A stretch of 64,000 nt of DNA from Ditylenchus dipsaci (GCA_004194705.1 SADC01001338.1:62001-126000), one strand, 5' to 3'; positions 10,830 to 22,470 are shown, counted from the first letter of the stretch. Translations and numbers: made by a program. The notes: generated by a model from the letters alone, not told the origin.

Positions 10830-11230
10830 GACATTTCTCATCTGCCGCTTGCTCCAGCGGGACTTACTACGGACCTTAGCGGACCAATGTCCCAAAATTT
10901 CGACTTTTTGCCTTGGTGACCAAGGTAAACGCCTTTCTTTCAGGGTATTCTGCCGTGTTTTGGTCACTGGAGCTAGGCAAGAAGAGTCTCTTTACGCATT
11001 TTATGATCAAGAGGCTTGCTCGGAATTATGTCTAAGGTAAGTGAGTGCTCGCATCTCTAACCCCTTCAGGGGCGCAAGAGGCGTTATGGGTAGGTTGAGA
11101 TGCGCACACCCACATACCTCAGACACAAATCACTCGAAAGTGACTCTGGATGCATGGAGGGGCTTGGAGTTGAGATGCGCGTCTTGCACTTGCCTAAACA
11201 CTGGAAACATTAGGAGCAAAAGAGTGCAAT
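10830..11230. repeat. Repeat related to those at about 41880-42010 and 43610-43880
   Basis: Shared words: GAGATGCGCACACCCACATA, GACACAAATCACTCGAAA and CTGGAGCTAGGCAAGAAGAG. The copy near 43740 also has GGGGGCGCAGGGGCTTGG like the cagGGGCGCAAGAGG here. Two open frames of 63 codons over this stretch are not supported by splice signals or composition. Confidence 0.55.
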
Positions 11231-11235
11231 AAAAC

Positions 11236-14043
11236 TAGGGTTGCTGAAATGGCCGGCCACAATCTTTTCGGGAATATTCCCGGGAATATTCCCGGCCATT
11301 ATCTTTTTTTCCGGCCACTTTCGGCCATATTCCCCAAAGTGACACTCTAAGCATTTTATTCAATAAGACATAACAATTCCATCAAAAATTGTCCATAAAC
11401 ACATCAAACTCATTCTCAATAATGTTAGTTTCTTCTGTTTCTTGCTCCTCTGCTTCTTCCATCGGCTGTTCCACTCGCGCTTTCTTGAAGTCATCCTTGT
11501 ACTCCAGCGTCAAGTTGTGCTTGATGAAGTCACTTGATAGGCTGTATCGACCTTCATTCTAAAAGCAATCATAAGAACTTGCCACTCAAACAAAATACAA
11601 ACCTATTGCGAAGCTTTGTGTGAATTCCACCTCGGAAAGACCAGTTTCTTTCAGTTGGAGCAGCTGATATTGGAACGTTGTGAAGCATCTGGACGATCTT
11701 GGAGAGAAGCGTGTCCGAGAAGAAGGCTGTCCACCAGGTTAGCGCATCCGTTGTGTTGACTGCATCCCACGCGTACTTGCGGTTCTCTTTGGCAAAGATT
11801 CCAGTGCAAGCCAGCCACGAAGCCCATTCCGCCAATACCTGAAATAGGATCTCAATTCAAAGTCAACGAAATACGAAATTTTACCGCTTGTTTCTGCGTC
11901 GCAAACACCGGGTTCTTCATAAGCTTGTTTGCCAGCAGCACGATCGCTTTCTGTTTCTCATAATTTGTTAGTGATTGTCCTCGATTGGAAGGCTCCAGCA
12001 CATCCAGCAGATAGGCGACGTCCGACTTGGCAAATTCTTCTCGGTTTCTCAGAATCTAAAAAAACCTTTATAAGAGAACATTTTCAAAAAGCATTACCTC
12101 CGTCATCTCTTGCTTCATCTTGTCGAGAAAGCCACTTGTTTCAACTGCGAGCTTTGATTTTGAGAATGCTTCACGGATCTTCATGTAAGCCCTAAACAAA
12201 CATTTTAACCATAATCACTACAATCAGCAAACCATCTCGAATTAACTTTGTTGCCTCGATTGATGTAATTGCTTCAGCCAGCGGAGAGAGAATCTTTTGC
12301 GCATCCATGACATCGAGCCAAAAGTCGTCCGACTCCCAGAGCATCTTCCGCAGTCGCTCGCCTCTTCTGCAGCGTCACATCATTGAGAATCCCTGGCGCA
12401 CAGACTGCAAACTTCAGCGCATCCTTGCTGGCGACAATAGAAGAGAGAAGCTTCGAGTAGGTTCCCAACGAGTCTTGACCGGAAGTTGAAGAATTGCCGA
12501 CGTTCCGCTTTGCTCCACTTGTGACTTCGACAGAATGAGTTCCGGTGTCTTCTTTCTGAAAGAGAATATAAATAAGAGAAGATAAATAAGCCCGCAAAAC
12601 AATTTTACCGGACAAACTTTGCAGCTTCCACGCAGTACTTGAGAATCTCGGCAATCTTTGTTTTCGCACAAATGTCCTTCGCCGCCAGATCGATTGCATG
12701 CGCTTTGCATCTCTCGAAAATAATCCAGTCGAAAGTTTACCAGTGTACTGCTTCTCCGGATCCCTTTCAGTGTCTTCTCCGGCCAACTTTTTCCAAGCAT
12801 TCTTCATGTTCGCAGCGTGATCCGTGACAACTGCTACAACCTTGTGTTTACCCAGCTTGACGATCTGTTCCTCGAGAATTTTCGCAATGAACTTCCCTGA
12901 AAATAGAAGTAAGTTAGAGCTTGAATCAGAAAATCCAACCAGTGTGTGTGTTCTTTGAATCTGTCCGTCCACTTCGGTTGATGTTGCATCGATTGAGTCG
13001 TAGAGAAAAGGCTTAGGCGTATGCACCACGATGTTTACGATGTTGTTCCCGCAAACGTCTGTCCATCCATCGGAAGAGATTGCCAAATAATCTGCCTAAA
13101 CCTTAAGCGTAAAACACTGTAAATCTGAACCGAAAACAAACTTTGTTGCATGAATCCTCTAGACTTTTCTCCACTCGCTCGAATTCCTCCTTGATCAGCA
13201 TCGGATATTTGTAGTCTCGGCTTGGAAGTTTGTACGACGGCTTCAACATGTTAATGAAGTCCTTGAAAAACGGATTGTCTAGAAGATTGGGAGCGACATT
13301 TCCCGTAGCAAAAGCCTAAAAAAGACAATAACAAGGCAATAACAAGAGTGTGAGGAAGAACGAGAAAAGAAAACAAACTCTAGTCAGCAGGATGTCGATT
13401 TTTTCTTGATCGTTCTTGGAAGTCGAATCAAAGTAGTGCTTCAAATTGCCGGAGCTTGCTCTTGGGGATTCGGCGCTTTCAGAGATCTTCGGCTTCTTGG
13501 ACGTAGGAGACATGCTTCGACTGCGACGAGCAACAGGTTTTTTTGAGAGACGATCGATTTCCTTCCTTGCATCAGTGCCAACTTTATTGCAGTTCTGAAA
13601 TAATAACGTGAATAACGTTATGTGATACGCAACCAAAACGTCATTTACCTTCAAGTGCTCCTCCATTCTGCTTGGCTTTCCAGTGTAGTGCGCATTGCAG
13701 AACTTGCAGTAGCCGACAAAGATTAGTTTGGCCTTTCCATCCACCTCCTCTTTGCGATTGAAAAAAGACCAGCACCAGGCAAGCGGCTTTGTTACTTTCG
13801 ACATTCCTAAAACACAACGACGATAAACACTTCCAAAAATGAGCACTGTCAAAAATGAGCACTGAAAAAAGTGATCTTCGACGCAAAAATAAGCAAAACA
13901 AAATAAAAACTTTTTAACAGTGATTTAAAATTGGTTTTAGAAAATGGCGGATTTTCAATAGGTCGGCCACATTCTCGGCCATATTCCGGGAATATTCCGG
14001 AATATTCCCGGGAATATTTCTTGGAATATTCCATTCAGCAACC
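11236..14043 (-). mobile_element. hAT-family DNA transposon, about 2.8 kb
   Basis: Bounded by GGGTTGCTGAA at the left and TTCAGCAACCC at the right. Just inside both ends are stacked palindromes GGGAATATTCCCGGGAATAT, followed by CCGGCCAC/CGGCCATA words. It encloses a hAT transposase gene on the minus strand. An exact 8-bp duplication is not clear (left TAAAACTA, right AAAATAGA), so the boundaries are approximate. The right end abuts the 3' end of the minus-strand gene at 14129-14835. Confidence 0.75.
11575..13804 (-). CDS. hAT transposase with N-terminal BED zinc finger, several exons, frame broken once
   Basis: Exons seen: 13649-13804 (start), 13379-13594, 13142-13315, 12940-13095, 12741-12896, about 12615-12710, about 12240-12555, then further exons to about 11575. 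Exon 1 holds a BED-type finger (a Trp-rich start, then CKFC, with EEHLK later). Exon 4 holds SSDGWTDVCGN, containing the first catalytic Asp region; exon 5 has VAVVTDHAANMKNAW, the second conserved block; the following exon gives AHAIDLAAKDI. The last exon has the hATC dimerisation signature (DALTWW, PTERNWS, HTKLRNR). hAT transposases cut and paste DNA with 8-bp duplications. Some donors are weak (GTTTGTTTTC twice). A one-base frameshift lies near 12362, between the QKRR and ERLRKMLWES segments, so this copy may be inactive, unless it is an assembly error. Confidence 0.8.
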
Positions 14044-14079
14044 CAAAATAGAACACAAAAAATCACAGAATTCAATTTT

Positions 14080-14085
14080 TTTATT
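14080..14085 (-). terminator. Polyadenylation signal for the 14.1-14.8 kb gene
   Basis: AATAAA on the minus strand, 44 bases past the stop codon and about 37 bases from the hAT element end. Confidence 0.45.
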
Positions 14086-14128
14086 CAATCCCTTCAACCA
14101 GATTTAAAAATCACAGCAATCAAACAAG

Positions 14129-14835
14129 CTAGGGTCCCAACAATATTTTTTGTTTTTTCACAAGATGTTTAGACAATTGCACAGCTGTTCGGGGAAAATT
14201 GACCACAAAATCATCTTCACCCACGTAACATGCACTCACTGCGCAGCCTATAATGCACCATAAGTCGATCAAATTTACGAAATTTTAAATGACCTGCGAA
14301 TGGTTTTTCCTGGAACTCAGCGAAAATGTGTCTGCCTTGTCGACGTTGCTAGCCTTTATGTACACAATCCGATGTTTGAATATTTTAAATTGAGCACCGA
14401 TGGTTTGAACTCTTTCATTGGCTGATTGAACGATCCTGTTTCTTGAGTTCCACCATCTGCAATGCAATTTTTTGAATCAGAAAAATAGTTGAAAAATAAA
14501 CCTGCCAGTAATTCTGACAGCACCAAGAACCTGCTAAGCGTGGCAGTCAAGTCTCTCAATCGGCGCTAAAAGAAATATTGTTTTTCGAAATCAATTCGAG
14601 CCATTAAAATCGAGTGAGGTTTATTATTTCAAGCTGACCTATACTGAAAATGTCGTTAAGTTTTATGACTTGTGGACCAACAAGTTCTACAAAACTCTGG
14701 ATGTGGCGATAAAAGTGTCACATTCATCGCAGTTGAATAACAACACAATGTCGTTGAGTACTTTCTTTGCAAGGCGGTAAGGCTCATAAGGAATACCGCA
14801 ACAGTAGACAAAATTTGAAAAAATAAACTTTTGGC
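14129..14835 (-). CDS. 3' exons of an unrecognised gene
   Basis: Four exons on the minus strand: 14639-14835, 14502-14565, 14294-14456 and 14129-14248. They join with consistent phases at the first two junctions. Introns are 45-73 bp with GT...TTTAG/TGCAG/TATAG ends. Exon 1 reads NFVYCCGIPYEPYRLAKKVL, then FVELVGPQVIKLNDIFSI; the last ends ILLGP followed by TAG. AATAAA follows at 14080-14085. Breaks: one base seems missing in a T run in exon 1 (between CDTF and the next segment), an in-frame TAG lies in the second exon, and the last junction is one base out of phase. No family recognised; a globular alpha/beta protein is all I would infer. Further 5' exons must lie above 14835, beyond a repeat, and I could not find them. 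The hAT element begins right after its polyadenylation signal. Confidence 0.5.
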
Positions 14836-14969
14836 CTAAATTTGCCGAAAACTTGGTTTGCCTTAGCCCCCCAGGACAAAAAATAAATTTTTTCCAAAAA
14901 AAAAAGTTTCGAATATTGATTTACATGTAGGAAATTGTCAGAAACAAATTTTACATTGTAATAAAAAAA

Positions 14970-15290
14970 TGGACGATACGTAAAAATGTCACGTTTCGAA
15001 GAAAAAGTGCCACGTTTTTTCGATTCTAGTCAAGAAGGCGAAAAAGAGCCACGTTTTAGTGAAAAAGTGCCACGTTTTCTGACAATAAGGTTTCTTAGAC
15101 AAATCAATGATTTACACCTGAAACTTTGAAGATTATCATTAGCTTGCTATTGATATGTCCTTGGAAACAAAGCGACACATAAAAACCAGGCATATCTGTG
15201 CAAAACTAGGCAAATTTGAAAAAAACGTGGCACTTTTTCACAAAACCGTGGCACTTTTTCTCCAGAAGATGGCATATTTCCGTTTTATCC
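14970..15290. repeat. Palindromic element with GTGGCACTTTTTC arms
   Basis: AAAAAGTGCCACG repeats on the left and CGTGGCACTTTTTC on the right, flanked by ATACGTAAAAATGTCACG and ATGGCATATTTCCGTTTTAT. Related to the copy in SART1 intron 4. Confidence 0.6.
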
Positions 15291-15481
15291 ATAAAAAAAT
15301 ACTCAGGAATTATGTAAACGTGATTTACAATATATTCTATAATGCGCCCGCCTAAGTGAATAAGTGCCGAGATTTCGGCGTAAAAATTGTTTTAAAAAAT
15401 ATGTTTTAAAGTATTTTGAATCATTATTTTATTATATTTCATTATTATGTTACTATCACAAGACTACAAACACCGAGATTA

Positions 15482-17698
15482 CAGTCAACTCTCGATATAG
15501 TGTAGGCTGGGGACCAGGAAAATCTACACTGTATCGAGGTTACACTATATCGAGGGTACACTTTAAGCCAGTTTGGCTTGGAGCTGACCAAATGAGGTTG
15601 AAAAAATATACACTACTAGCTGAACAGGCGCCAAACGGCGCCTATCAATTCAAAATGTTTTAAAAAGGTGAGTATTGACCAGGGCACGTATAATTTTTTT
15701 TTTGAAAATAAAGACTTTCGGTCAAAATAAGGACATTTTCGGGTATATGCTATTTTATCCAGTGCTTATTGCGTTTTTGCTGCCAAAAATAAGATCTTGA
15801 CTAAAATTCTAAAAAAAAAAGATTTGGAATCCCAAAATAAGGACAAATCTTATTAATAAGGACGTTTACGTGACTTGGCATTAACCCATATTTGCCGGTT
15901 GGCCAAATGTTGGCCACGTTTTGGAGGGTTTTCAGGAACTGATAATCTTTCGGCATATAAACATTCTCTTTTTTCGTAAGATAGAACCATTCTTGTGCTA
16001 CTAATATTACTTTTCAGGTCAATAAAAAGTTCGTAGTTTCACGGAAGAAAAATTCAACTAAAACATGCAAAATTTTTCAAAACCATGATATCATGGTGCA
16101 AAACCAAAGTTCTCGAAAATCATCGATACAGGTCTCATGAAACCAAATTTTTTTGTTCAATAATTCAAAAATTATTGCGTATTTCCGAGTTTCTTCCTTA
16201 ACTTTCCTGTAAAAAAGCAAAAATCTTTTCCATATAGAAGAAGCGTGAGGCGACGGTAGAAAAGGGCTAATTTACAGAAAATACCTAATCAAACTCGTAA
16301 AACTAAATAACAATTTTTATTCCGAAACAAAAACACGCATAACAACAGTATCGATTTCTTTCGTTTTTTTCGCCCCCGCATTTAGAGTCTTCCCTGCTTT
16401 GTATTTGCATAAAGAGTACATCCGCCCCGCATTGAGAGTTTTGTCCCTGCTTCCGATCTGCTTGAAAAAATTGTCCGCCTCCGCCTTGACGGCCCTCTTT
16501 TAGTTTACTCGCCCCGACATTAAAAGTACCGATTGCCTTTGTTGCACCATCACAGTGTGTTGAAAATAAAAGGCTAAATTTTGTTAATCCTTAAGCAATA
16601 CCTCCTTCAAAACAATATTTTTAACCTGATTAAAATGTTCAGGTTCACAGCTACTTTAATAAACTCCGAAGCTCTCGCTCGAGAAAATCCCACATAAGTC
16701 ATGCCGTGCGAAAACTCAGGATCGCTTAAGTCTAATCCTACAAAGTCGATTGTTTGACCTTGACTTTTATTAATTGTCATAGAAAACACGGTTTGACTGG
16801 GAATTGTTTTCTTTTAGCTCGAATGGAAACTTTGAACTCGTCAAAGACAATTTCGGAATGAACACTATTTCTCCCATTTTTTCACCACTTAAAAGTTTGC
16901 ACTCTAAAATTTGAACAAACCATTTAGCGAAGCAGTATTCATGGCGCCCCGCCTGACAGCAATGGATACACACTCCCACTCATTTTCGCATCAATATCTG
17001 CTGGAAAAATACACGCATCAAAACTTGAAAATATAAATGTACAATAATACATACTGGTACCAGTTTCAATGTTTTTGCTGGGAAAGTTGTGCCCTTTTAG
17101 TTTCATTTTCTCTAAAACGCCCCCGCTTAAATGAATATCGCCCCCGCTCGTCGACAAAACAGACATGCCCCGCTGAATTTTTGAACTGATTTGTCTGAAA
17201 AAATAATACATATCGATATATGTATTCTGTTTTAGTCCTCCATTATACAAATAATTTTTCTGAACCTATATTTACAGAATAGGCCAATAAGGAATAAAAA
17301 AATGATCAAACAAAACGTGTTGAATCAAAAAATCTGATAATATGATACAGAGTCATAAAAAAAACTGACATTAAGTTTGCTTGACTGAAATTTTTTAAAA
17401 ATGGCGGCAATTCAAATCAAAAATTTGCCGAAACAAAAATCGGCTGAAAAATTACCAACTTTACACGAATCCCCCATTTTCCAGCGTTTTACTTCTGTGC
17501 CATTGCACAACCATATACTCAATCGAAAGAGGAGATTCTGAGGATGGTTGACAACGAAAGAATAAGAAAAATGATAAGATATACAGCAATAATAAGCTAA
17601 AACGCAAAAAAGCGTCACAGAGCTTCACCTCCATAATACTATATTTAGATATCGAGATCTACACTATATCGAGGGTACACTGTATCGAGAGTTGACTG
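15482..17698. mobile_element. 2.2-kb TA-flanked inverted-repeat element carrying a Pif1-type helicase fragment
   Basis: Left end CAGTCAACTCTCGATATAGT and right end inverted, ATATCGAGGG ... GAGAGTTGACTG, with TA on both sides (15480-15481 and 17699-17700). Each end has further internal copies of ACACTATATCGAGGGTACAC, making compound termini. The tips match the short TA-flanked MITEs of the window, so this looks like a long member of that family. No DDE transposase is recognised inside; the only protein similarity is the helicase fragment at 16607-16979. Confidence 0.65.
16607..16979 (-). pseudogene. Pif1-like / Helitron-type helicase C-terminal fragment, frameshifted
   Basis: The minus strand reads KWFVQILECKLLSGEKMGEI, then FIPKLSLTSSKFPFELK, then after two one-base shifts SMTINKSQGQTIDFVGLDL and FSHGMTYVGFSRARASEFIK. 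This order (G-x-V-x-IP, R-x-QFP, TINKSQGQT, HG-x-YV-x-SR) is the C-terminal helicase motif set of eukaryotic Pif1 and Helitron Rep/Hel proteins, which unwind DNA using ATP. The Walker A half is not found in the flanking sequence, so it is a remnant. Around it lie repeated GCCCCCGC/GCCCCGC words. Confidence 0.75.
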
Positions 17699-17719
17699 TA
17701 TAGTTCTGAAATGTTGTTT

Positions 17720-18800
17720 GAAAAATATTAAATAACATTAAATTCAAAGACTCGTAGGGTAAATATAAATTTGGTCATTTTCCTAAATTAAAATATAACA
17801 AGAAAGAAATTGTTGATAAAATTCCATTTTGACAAATTGACTTTATTAGCTGGCTTTTTAGTAAAAACATTTGCTTTTCTAATATTATTTATATCGTGGA
17901 TATAGTGTTTTAAATTTACCTTTTTTCTGGTTTTAAAAATGTCTCAGTGTTTGTTTAGAGCTTTATATTCTTGCAAAATTTATTAGCTTGCAAAATAAAA
18001 GCCTTTTCGTTATATTATATTTCTAACGCTACTCGTTAATACCATATCCCACCAACACAACCAACCACCCCCCCCCCCCCCCCCCCCCAAGTAGCTTTTT
18101 TAGAGGGGGGGGGCCTAAAAAAGCTACTTGGAATACCATCAACAGCCACCCTCCCCCCCAATAATTTTTAGGTACCACAAAAACCATATTTTTTTTGAAA
18201 AATGCTGAATTTTTACGTGTTTGTCCTAAGCCTAATGCGTAGGGCCGAAAGCCTAAGGCCTGAGGCTAAGCCTAAAAATTATCCAACATTTTTCGTTCCT
18301 GACTAGGGTTCGACGCTTTTTTCACCCTAAATTTCGAGCCATTTGCTGAATGTAATTTCGCCAGCCTAGTGCGAAAAATAGCAAGGAATCCAACGTTGCC
18401 GATTGTTTTTGTGAAACACTATATCTTCATCATTTAGACCCGCATTATTTCCGATTACGCAGACCTCTTTCAGAAACATGCGTTTAGGGTGAAAATTTAG
18501 GGTGAAAAGTGTCGGACGTTAGGCGGGAACGAACTTTTTAGGATTGCGTTATTGACATAGTCGACTGTAAACTCAATTTATTTGAACTGAAATTATTGAG
18601 ATTAGAGAACTTAGTTGTGTAAAGGCAATTGATGGCTATGTTATATTTGTAAATCTGCTGCAAACCCTACTCAATCGCGCGCTAAAAAAGGTTTTGCTCA
18701 ATTTTGATACAGTCGAGCAAAATCTAGATTTTGATCGAGAAAAAACGAGAAATTTCTTGAGCAAATTTTGAGAATTTCTCATTGGTCGAGTTTGGGTCAC
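17720..18800. other. Non-coding stretch
   Basis: AT-rich with a poly-C run near 18066, flanked by inverted AAGTAGCTTTTTTAG / CTAAAAAAGCTACTTGG words (about 18092-18132). A GTGTCGGACG...GGCGGGAACGAACTT word near 18509 belongs to the shared internal module described in the findings. No gene seen. Confidence 0.5.
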
Positions 18801-18802
18801 CT

Positions 18803-19218
18803 AATTAGCCGTAATCATAGTCGGGGTCAACTTTTAGGGTCAACTTTTTCTTCAATTCAAAAAATGTCAATATTTTTCTGAATATTTATTTATTTTTATA
18901 TTCTTGACCCTAGGGCAACTTTTTGAGCTCTACACGAAAATTATAGGCAGATTTTCCGAGTGATTTATAAAAAATCGACGCAGAAAAATTGGAGGATAAA
19001 AAAAGTTGGGGGGTCAACTTGGGGTCAACATTTTTCAAAATTTTGTAGAAACAAGATTTCAAATTTCTGTAATAGCCATCTTGTAGACATCGAAAAGTTG
19101 ATGGGGGTCAAAAAATATCATATTTGGCACTTTTATTTCAAAAAATTGATATTTTAGTAATTTAACAAAGTTGACCCCTAAAAAGTTGAGGGTCAACTCG
19201 ATTATGATCACAGCCATT
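18803..19218. repeat. Foldback element with GGGGTCAAC repeats
   Basis: Left GCCGTAATCATAGTCGGGGT and right GGTCAACTCGATTATGATCA are inverted. GGGTCAAC words recur inside in both orientations. No open frame of interest. Confidence 0.65.
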
Positions 19219-19219
19219 A

Positions 19220-20215
19220 GCACGAATAGGTTTTGAGAAATAATTTCCAGCATAATCATTATAGAAAATACGGTATTGAATATATGCCAATTTTTTTTAC
19301 TTCAGCATTTTATTTCTTGTGCTCTTCAGACGTATTGAGCATTGCAGTTGCGTGACAAACTTCTTTAAAACCTACATTTTTTACTAATTTTCGAGTGTTA
19401 CTGCTGAACTTTTGGAGAAGCATGTATTTAAAGCACAGCAGCATTTACGTGTGTATGATTAACAACATAAATAACAGTCCGTAATTGGAGATGCGGCTAC
19501 TAAGAAGCCATCTGAGAACTGCTTCTAAGTTTTTGTGTTGCTATGCTATTTAATTTTTTGACATATGACTTGATTGTTGTGCTTTTTCGAAAAAAAATTA
19601 GTATTCCCTCAAAATATATTAGGTTTTCCATTTTTGTTTTTGAAAACATATTGTCAAGTATGACTTGTGTGTGGTGTCATCTGTTTTGCAAGCTTATTTT
19701 TCAGCTATTGTGTCTCTTTTGGTTTAGATGGTTTCTATTTCGAAAAATTTTAATCATTGTTGAACAAGCACTGGCTCACTTGTGTAATGACAAGCCAAAT
19801 ATGAAGACACATCCTTCCTTTTTTATTGAAAGGATAATGCTTTTTTCGTTTTCTTAACTTCTGCGAGTTCTACCGATTCCGCTTTTTGCATTTTGTATTT
19901 AACCCTAAAATCTTGAGATCGACCTGCAATTTTTCCAATTTTTGGGCATCATAAAATAAGGTGGCCGGCCGCCTATTTAAAAGTAATAAGGCAGGTCTAT
20001 TTTGAGATTTTTGCGTGCTTAACCAACACCTGTAAAGTAAAATCGGTGGAGCTCCTGCGAGTTGAGAAAACGCGAAAAACGAGTTTTAAAATGTTTATTC
20101 TGGGCTGAGGTATGTTCTCTTCTTGTTTCTTTTTTTCAGCCACCTGTTAAATAAAAGTCCTCAAAGTAAGTGGTGTTGCCCTATTAAGGCACGTCGGCTT
20201 ATTAGAGAAAATACG
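19220..20215. other. Non-coding stretch with one unsupported ORF
   Basis: A plus-strand open frame at 19543-19857 (104 codons) is rich in Phe/Leu, lacks flanking conservation cues and sits in AT-rich DNA; I do not treat it as a gene. GAGAAAATACGGTA near 20203 is the tip of the CCGTATTTTCTC MITE family. Confidence 0.4.
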
Positions 20216-20249
20216 GTACAGTAACCCTCGATTTAACGACCCCTGGGAC

Positions 20250-20737
20250 CAGTGTTTTCATAATTCACACTGACAGTGACATGTCAGTTAAGCGAACCTG
20301 ACATTTTTTAGAAGTGGTCGTAGACATTAAAAAAGTTGTCTTTTCGAAATTCTGTAAAGTGCGTTACAGCTGACGAATTTCTGATTGAGAAAGGTGTTAT
20401 CGAAGTTTTAACCTGTCTTTGAAAAAAGTGTGAAAAAGTAAGTGTCAGTTTCATTTTTAATGTCAGTTTAGCAAAAAAATGTCAGTGTCAGTTTAAGCTC
20501 TTTTTTGCTAAACTGACATTAAAAATGAAACTGACACTCACTTTTTCACACTTTTTTCAAAGACAGGTCAAAACTCTGATAACACCTTTTTCAATCAGAA
20601 ATTCGTCAGCTGTCTAACGCATTTTACAGAATTTCGAAAAGACAACTTTTTTAATGTCTACGACAACTTTTAAAAAATGTCAGGTTTTCTAAACTGACAA
20701 GTCAGTGTCAAAGTCAGTGTGAATTATGAAAACACTG
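20250..20737. mobile_element. hAT-like MITE inserted into a TA-type MITE
   Basis: A 488-bp element starting CAGTGTTTTCATAATTCACA and ending in its inverted copy, flanked by a duplication of CTGGGAC (7 identical bases, 8 with one mismatch). The surrounding sequence (CAGTAACCCTCGATTTAACG on the left) is the tip of the TA-flanked family, so this is a nested insertion. Interior is almost perfectly palindromic around GACACTGACATTTTTTTGC words. Confidence 0.8.
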
Positions 20738-21599
20738 CTGGGACGACTGCCTAAGCCCAAATCAGCTTGGGGGACCAAGGCAAACTTTTTGGATGAACCC
20801 TCGAGCACATGTAGAGCCGAAATTTCTTTTTTCATTTAGTTCTTTTTAGTTAATTAATATAGATGCAGATCATGTAGGCAATATAGCCAAGGCTTCGAAT
20901 GAAAAATTTCGAAAAAAAGGACATTTGTGTAAAAAAAAGGACATTTTGACTATTTTGAAGTAAAAGGGTCTTTTATCCGTGCTTGTTGCCACTTTAAGCG
21001 AAAAAAAAATTTTTTTACTCAATTTTCAAAAAATAAAAAAAGATTGGGGGTGCCAAAAAAAGAGACAATATTTTTAAAAAGGACGATTCGGAGCCCTAAA
21101 ATATAGCTGATTTTGTGTTACTCGAATGTAACTCCATTAAGATTTTTTTTGCTTGGTGCTCGTGATACTAAAATAAAACTTTCGTAAACTCAATTAAGTC
21201 TAGATTTAGACGTTAAAAGTTAGCTATGTTCAATACACCTCTGACCGGATATAACACATTAAGCGAACCTGTCACAAATCTCGGTTTATGAATAAGTTAA
21301 GAACCATTTTAATATGTCCCTTAATACACTTTTCTACTTATTGTTTTCACATTAGTCATATGTGTTTCTAATTTTTCAACTTTTAAATATATATTACCTG
21401 TTACTGCTTCAAATAAATTCAAAATTACCGATTATTTTGTAATCAAAGTGAAACTCTGTTATCGGCACCCCTTAAGATCAGCCTTAGGATGCCGAATAAA
21501 CGAGGTGCGGTAACTCAGTGTCAGTTAACAGAGAATTAGCCAATCTCAGCCAAATGAAGTATATTTGAAGGGGAAAGGAAAGCATTCAGGCTGTAAAAA

Positions 21600-21885
21600 A
21601 ATCTTCCGTGGCGCAGTGCGTAAGCGTTTGGCCCAAAATCGTGCGCAGGTCGATCCTAGGTTGGCATGCTATTTTTTTGGCTTATTTGACCAGTTTTAAA
21701 CTTAATTAGACTTTTTTGACGCCAGATTCGGTATCAGAGACCCAAATCACTCCTAGAATTAGTCAACAAGCCAAAATAAATAGCATGCCACCAGGTGGGA
21801 TCGAACCTGTGACACCATTTTGGGTCAAAAACGCAAACGCTTACACACTGCGCCCAGGAAGCACTTTTTTGAAGCTACTTTTTCA
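21600..21885. mobile_element. tRNA-armed foldback element, copy A
   Basis: Left arm has TGGCGCAGTGCGTAAGCG (A-box-like) and a B-box-like GGTCGATCC; right arm is the inverted form with GGGATCGAACCTG and CTTACACACTGCGCC. Between them lies TTTTGGCTTATTTGACCAG against CTAGTCAACAAGCCAAAATA-type words. Confidence 0.75.
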
Positions 21886-21892
21886 ACCCTTT

Positions 21893-22130
21893 ATCCTTTT
21901 TGAAGGGCATGGTTACTTGTCAAAAAAATTTTCCCGCCAATTCAAAAAAATTTCCGAATCATTGAAGATCTGTGCAGATTTTTCACTTGGTTTCTAACAA
22001 AACTACCTAGAATTGAATTCTAGGCCTTTTGTTAGAAATCGAGCTGAAAAATCTGTACAGAAGTTGAATAATTCGTAAATTTTTTGAATTGGCAGCGACA
22101 AATTCAAAAACAGGTGACCATGCCCCTTTA
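21893..22130. mobile_element. MITE of the GGGCATG family, beside copy A
   Basis: GAAGGGCATGGTTAC at the left and GTGACCATGCCCCTTTA at the right, with AGGCCTTTTGTTAGAAA / TTTCTAACAAAACTACC words inside. Same interior as the copy at 27237-27472. Confidence 0.65.
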
Positions 22131-22218
22131 AGGAGTCGCCGGATAACGAGGTTAAACTGTATAAACTCGAGTCTATTATTTTTCAACTCACCCTCGAGGT
22201 GTATACTTGAATATATGT

Positions 22219-22470
22219 CCTAGTGCAGAAGCGGTTGCCCAAATTGCCTTGGTCTCCCCTGTTGTTTTTTTTGCGAAATATGCCTTGGTCCCCCCTGTTG
22301 TTTTGAGGTGTCATGGTCAAGGTGATCATGTTAACCATAATCACCATGATCACTTATATCACTATATTAATATAACTATAATGAACAAGGGCAACCAAGG
22401 CATATTTCGCCAAAAAATAACAGGGGGACCAAGGCGAATTTTGGCAACCGCTTCTGCACTAGGACCCGCT
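22219..22470. mobile_element. Palindromic 'accaaggca' element with GTCCTAGTGCAGAAGC ends
   Basis: GTCCTAGTGCAGAAGCGGTT at the left and AACCGCTTCTGCACTAGGAC at the right are exact inverses; TGCCTTGGTCCCCCCTGTTG and CAACAGGGGGACCAAGGC follow inside. Confidence 0.8.

Noticed and set aside
14640..14775. Plus-strand exon reading YTENVVKFYDLWTNKFYKTL with a GTAAGG donor
   Set aside because: The minus strand over the same bases gives better phase continuity with three further exons and a polyadenylation signal, so the minus-strand gene was preferred.
18066..18090. Poly-C run as a G-quadruplex or origin signal
   Set aside because: Similar G/C runs occur in many palindromic repeats of the window; length may be an assembly effect and no other signal supports a function.
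19543..19857. 104-codon Phe/Leu-rich protein
   Set aside because: Composition follows the local AT-rich DNA; no start context, splice sites or family.
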